Source: an uncultured Acidobacteriota bacterium
GTDB taxonomy: Bacteria; Acidobacteriota; Terriglobia; Bryobacterales; Bryobacteraceae
DNA: 17,632 bases
Direction of reading: 5' to 3'
Assembly: GCA_937952345.1 (NCBI GenBank)
Contig: CALFYN010000126.1
Span: forward strand, 1-17,632
The position numbers were made by a program, and so were the translations under genes. This document shows, piece after piece, positions 15,973 through 17,632 of the stretch (the first letter of the stretch is position 1; each line of letters begins with the position of its first letter). The notes beneath the pieces were generated by a model. The model saw only the letters and a program-made list of their open reading frames with translations, was not told where the DNA came from and did no database searches.

Positions 15973-16392
15973 ATGGATCGAATGATCGAATACCGCACCG
16001 GCAACAATCTCGACATCGACCAGGTCATCGAGATGTACGTTGCCTCAACCCTGGGAGAACGCAGACCCGTCAGCGAACGCGAGCGCATGGCCGACATGGT
16101 GCGTCACGCCAACCTGGTCATCACCGCCTGGGAAGGCGATTTGCTGGTAGGCATCTCCCGGTGCATGACGGATTTCGCCTACGCCACCTACCTCTCCGAT
16201 CTCGCCGTCCGCCTCAGCCATCAGCGGCACGGCATCGGCAAGGAACTGATCCGCCGCACCCAGGCCGCCGCGCCGCGCGCCAACATCATTCTCCTGGCAG
16301 CCCCGAAAGCCGTGGAATACTACCCCCACATCGGCTTCACCCGCCACAACTCGGCATGGATTCTACCCGCCGGCGCCGCTATTGTTCCTTGA
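15973..16392 (+). CDS. GNAT family N-acetyltransferase
   Basis: This 139-residue protein shows the GNAT core. The strand LSDLAVR (75-81) is followed by the acetyl-CoA pyrophosphate-binding motif A, Q84-R-H-G87-I-G89-K-E-L-I. The late GNAT signature VEYYPHIGF lies at 114-122. The protein is at the short end of the family, a single domain, and would transfer an acetyl group from acetyl-CoA to an amine of unknown identity in the cytoplasm. The ATG at 15973 is one base after the TPR stop. A second in-frame ATG at 15982 has GGA five bases upstream and is an equally good start, giving 136 residues. Tight spacing suggests co-expression with the TPR gene. The last 14 bases overlap the end of the convergent FG-GAP gene. 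Confidence 0.9.
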   Translation: MDRMIEYRTGNNLDIDQVIEMYVASTLGERRPVSERERMADMVRHANLVITAWEGDLLVGISRCMTDFAYATYLSDLAVRLSHQRHGIGKELIRRTQAAAPRANIILLAAPKAVEYYPHIGFTRHNSAWILPAGAAIVP

Positions 16393-17632
16393 CCTTCACC
16401 GTGCGGTCCACCGCGCCAGGCTCGATGATCTGCTTCCCACCGCTCGGCCAGAGAATCTCCACTGAGGCGATCTTCGTTTGTGTGCCCAGCCCGAAGTGCG
16501 CCCGTTTGTCATTGGCGGAAAGATAGCTCGAGGTGGTGGACACCATCGCGTGCTGTTCGTTGCCGTCGGGCGTAACCACAATCACCCTGGCTCCGATTCC
16601 GTCCCGGTTGCTCTTCACGCCTTCCAGTTCGAAGTTGATCCAGTGATTGCCGTTCGCTACGCGGCTGAGGATGACCACAGCTTCGTTGTCCAGGCAATTC
16701 ACGGCCATATCCACCCACCCATCGTTGTTCAGATCGCCGAACGCCGCGCCCCGCGCCGCCAGCGGTTTCTCAAACGCCTGCACCTCCACGAACTTCCCCT
16801 TCGTATTCCGCAGCACCTTGATCGGCTCCAGATACGGCACCTTGGGCTGCGTAAGCATGATGTTGTCCATCACGTGCCCTTGCGCCACGATGATATCCTT
16901 CCACCCGTCGTTGTCGTAATCCACCAGCTTCATTCCCCACCCGGAGTTCATCCGCGTCGATGCGCTAATGCCCGATTGCGCCGAATAGTGTTCAAAGACG
17001 CCCCGCTTGTTGCGATACAGTGCGTAGCGTTGCGAGGCCAGCGCGTTGATCAGCAGGTCCGGCCAGCCGTCGTTATTGTAATCGGCGAAGTCGATGCCCA
17101 TGCCGCCATAGGTATTGCCATCGTCGTCATAGGCCACTCCGGCGTCAAATCCCATCTCCTGAAACTTGCCTTCCCCCAGGTTGTGAAATAGCTGCTGCGG
17201 GAATGAGTCGATCGCCACTGCGATGTCCACTTTCCCGTCACGGTCGAAGTCCTCGATCGCAATTCCCAGTCCCTTGCCTTTCGCCGGCGTAAAGCCGCTG
17301 CGGTCCGTCCAATCCTCAAACGTCCCATCACCCTTGTTGTGGAACAGGAGGCTCGAAATCGGCTGGAACTGATCGGGATGGCAATAAGAGCGATACCCCT
17401 CTTTCCGCGCCCCGCACCAGATGTCCGGTTCGAAATCCCATTCCACGTAGCGCACCGCAACCAGATCCAGCCGGCCATCGTGATCGACATCGACAAAGGC
17501 GGCGCTCGATGTCCAGCCCTTGCCCGCTACTCCCGCCTGCGCGGTGATATCCGTAAACGTGCCATCGCCGTTGTTGCGATACAGCGTGTTGCGCGGGAAG
17601 CCGGTGACATAGAGATCCGTATCGCCGTCGTT
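16379..17632 (-). CDS. CRTAC1-type FG-GAP/VCBS repeat protein with ASPIC/UnbV domain, N-terminus cut by window edge
   Basis: The frame is open from base 17632 to the stop at 16379-16381, giving 417 visible residues; the start lies beyond the window. A GTG at 17455 is in frame but is not the start, because clear repeat sequence continues upstream (NDGDTDLYVTGFPRNTLYRN). Repeats of the FG-GAP/VCBS type recur, each with a Ca-binding-like loop: DHDGRLDL, DFDRDGKVDIAV, DYNNDGWPDLLI, DYDNDGWKDIIV and DLNNDGWVDMAV. They should fold into a beta-propeller. Visible residues 329-417 form the ASPIC/UnbV domain with SNRDGIGARV and FGLGTQTKIASVEILWPSG. Such proteins are normally exported and bind ligands or surfaces; no enzyme activity is known with certainty. 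It converges on the GNAT gene. Confidence 0.93.
   Translation of the reverse strand, partial: NDGDTDLYVTGFPRNTLYRNNGDGTFTDITAQAGVAGKGWTSSAAFVDVDHDGRLDLVAVRYVEWDFEPDIWCGARKEGYRSYCHPDQFQPISSLLFHNKGDGTFEDWTDRSGFTPAKGKGLGIAIEDFDRDGKVDIAVAIDSFPQQLFHNLGEGKFQEMGFDAGVAYDDDGNTYGGMGIDFADYNNDGWPDLLINALASQRYALYRNKRGVFEHYSAQSGISASTRMNSGWGMKLVDYDNDGWKDIIVAQGHVMDNIMLTQPKVPYLEPIKVLRNTKGKFVEVQAFEKPLAARGAAFGDLNNDGWVDMAVNCLDNEAVVILSRVANGNHWINFELEGVKSNRDGIGARVIVVTPDGNEQHAMVSTTSSYLSANDKRAHFGLGTQTKIASVEILWPSGGKQIIEPGAVDRTVKVKEQ

Overview
The window most likely comes from an acidobacterium of the Solibacter/Bryobacter type. The sequence is GC-rich. It combines a protein with planctomycete-type cytochrome (PSCyt1) plus DUF1549/DUF1553 domains, two large Oar-like TonB-dependent receptors with an N-terminal carboxypeptidase-regulatory-like domain, a CRTAC1/ASPIC-UnbV FG-GAP protein and several TPR proteins. 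That set is typical of Acidobacteriota, but the assignment is inference from gene content and not a database match. I see no rRNA, tRNA, CRISPR array, insertion sequence, phage gene or attachment site. No stretch longer than about 155 bases lacks a gene.

Left part, minus strand (1-6084): the order of transcription is rpoN (sigma-54), hpf (long ribosome-hibernation factor), rapZ (GTP-binding RNase adapter) and then the PSCyt1/DUF1549/DUF1553 gene, which leaves the window at base 1. The rpoN-hpf-rapZ order is a widely conserved regulatory cluster. The fourth gene is not a usual member and sits 36 bases behind rapZ. rpoN is divergent from the next gene, with 61 bases between start codons. That gap holds a striking 16-base inverted repeat with one mismatch.

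Middle part, plus strand (6146-16392): first comes an exported HExxH metallopeptidase-like protein with TPR repeats. Two tandem TonB-dependent receptor paralogues follow, each equivalent to about 1170 residues. Copy 1 (7931-11448) is split by a single missing base between 9069 and 9070. Copy 2 (11602-15114) is intact and has a clear promoter-like sequence followed by a 9-bp hairpin at the predicted mRNA 5' end. It is followed almost without gaps by a TPR protein and a small GNAT acetyltransferase, so the three probably form one transcription unit. The receptors would sit in the outer membrane and take up, or bind, unknown substrates using TonB energy.

Right edge, minus strand (16379-17632): a 5'-truncated FG-GAP/VCBS repeat protein with a C-terminal ASPIC/UnbV domain converges on the GNAT gene and overlaps it by 14 bases.

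I do not see convincing evidence for a wholly new system. The observations most worth following are the frameshifted versus codon-optimised receptor pair, the symmetrical repeat between rpoN and the peptidase gene, and the hairpin leader of receptor copy 2.
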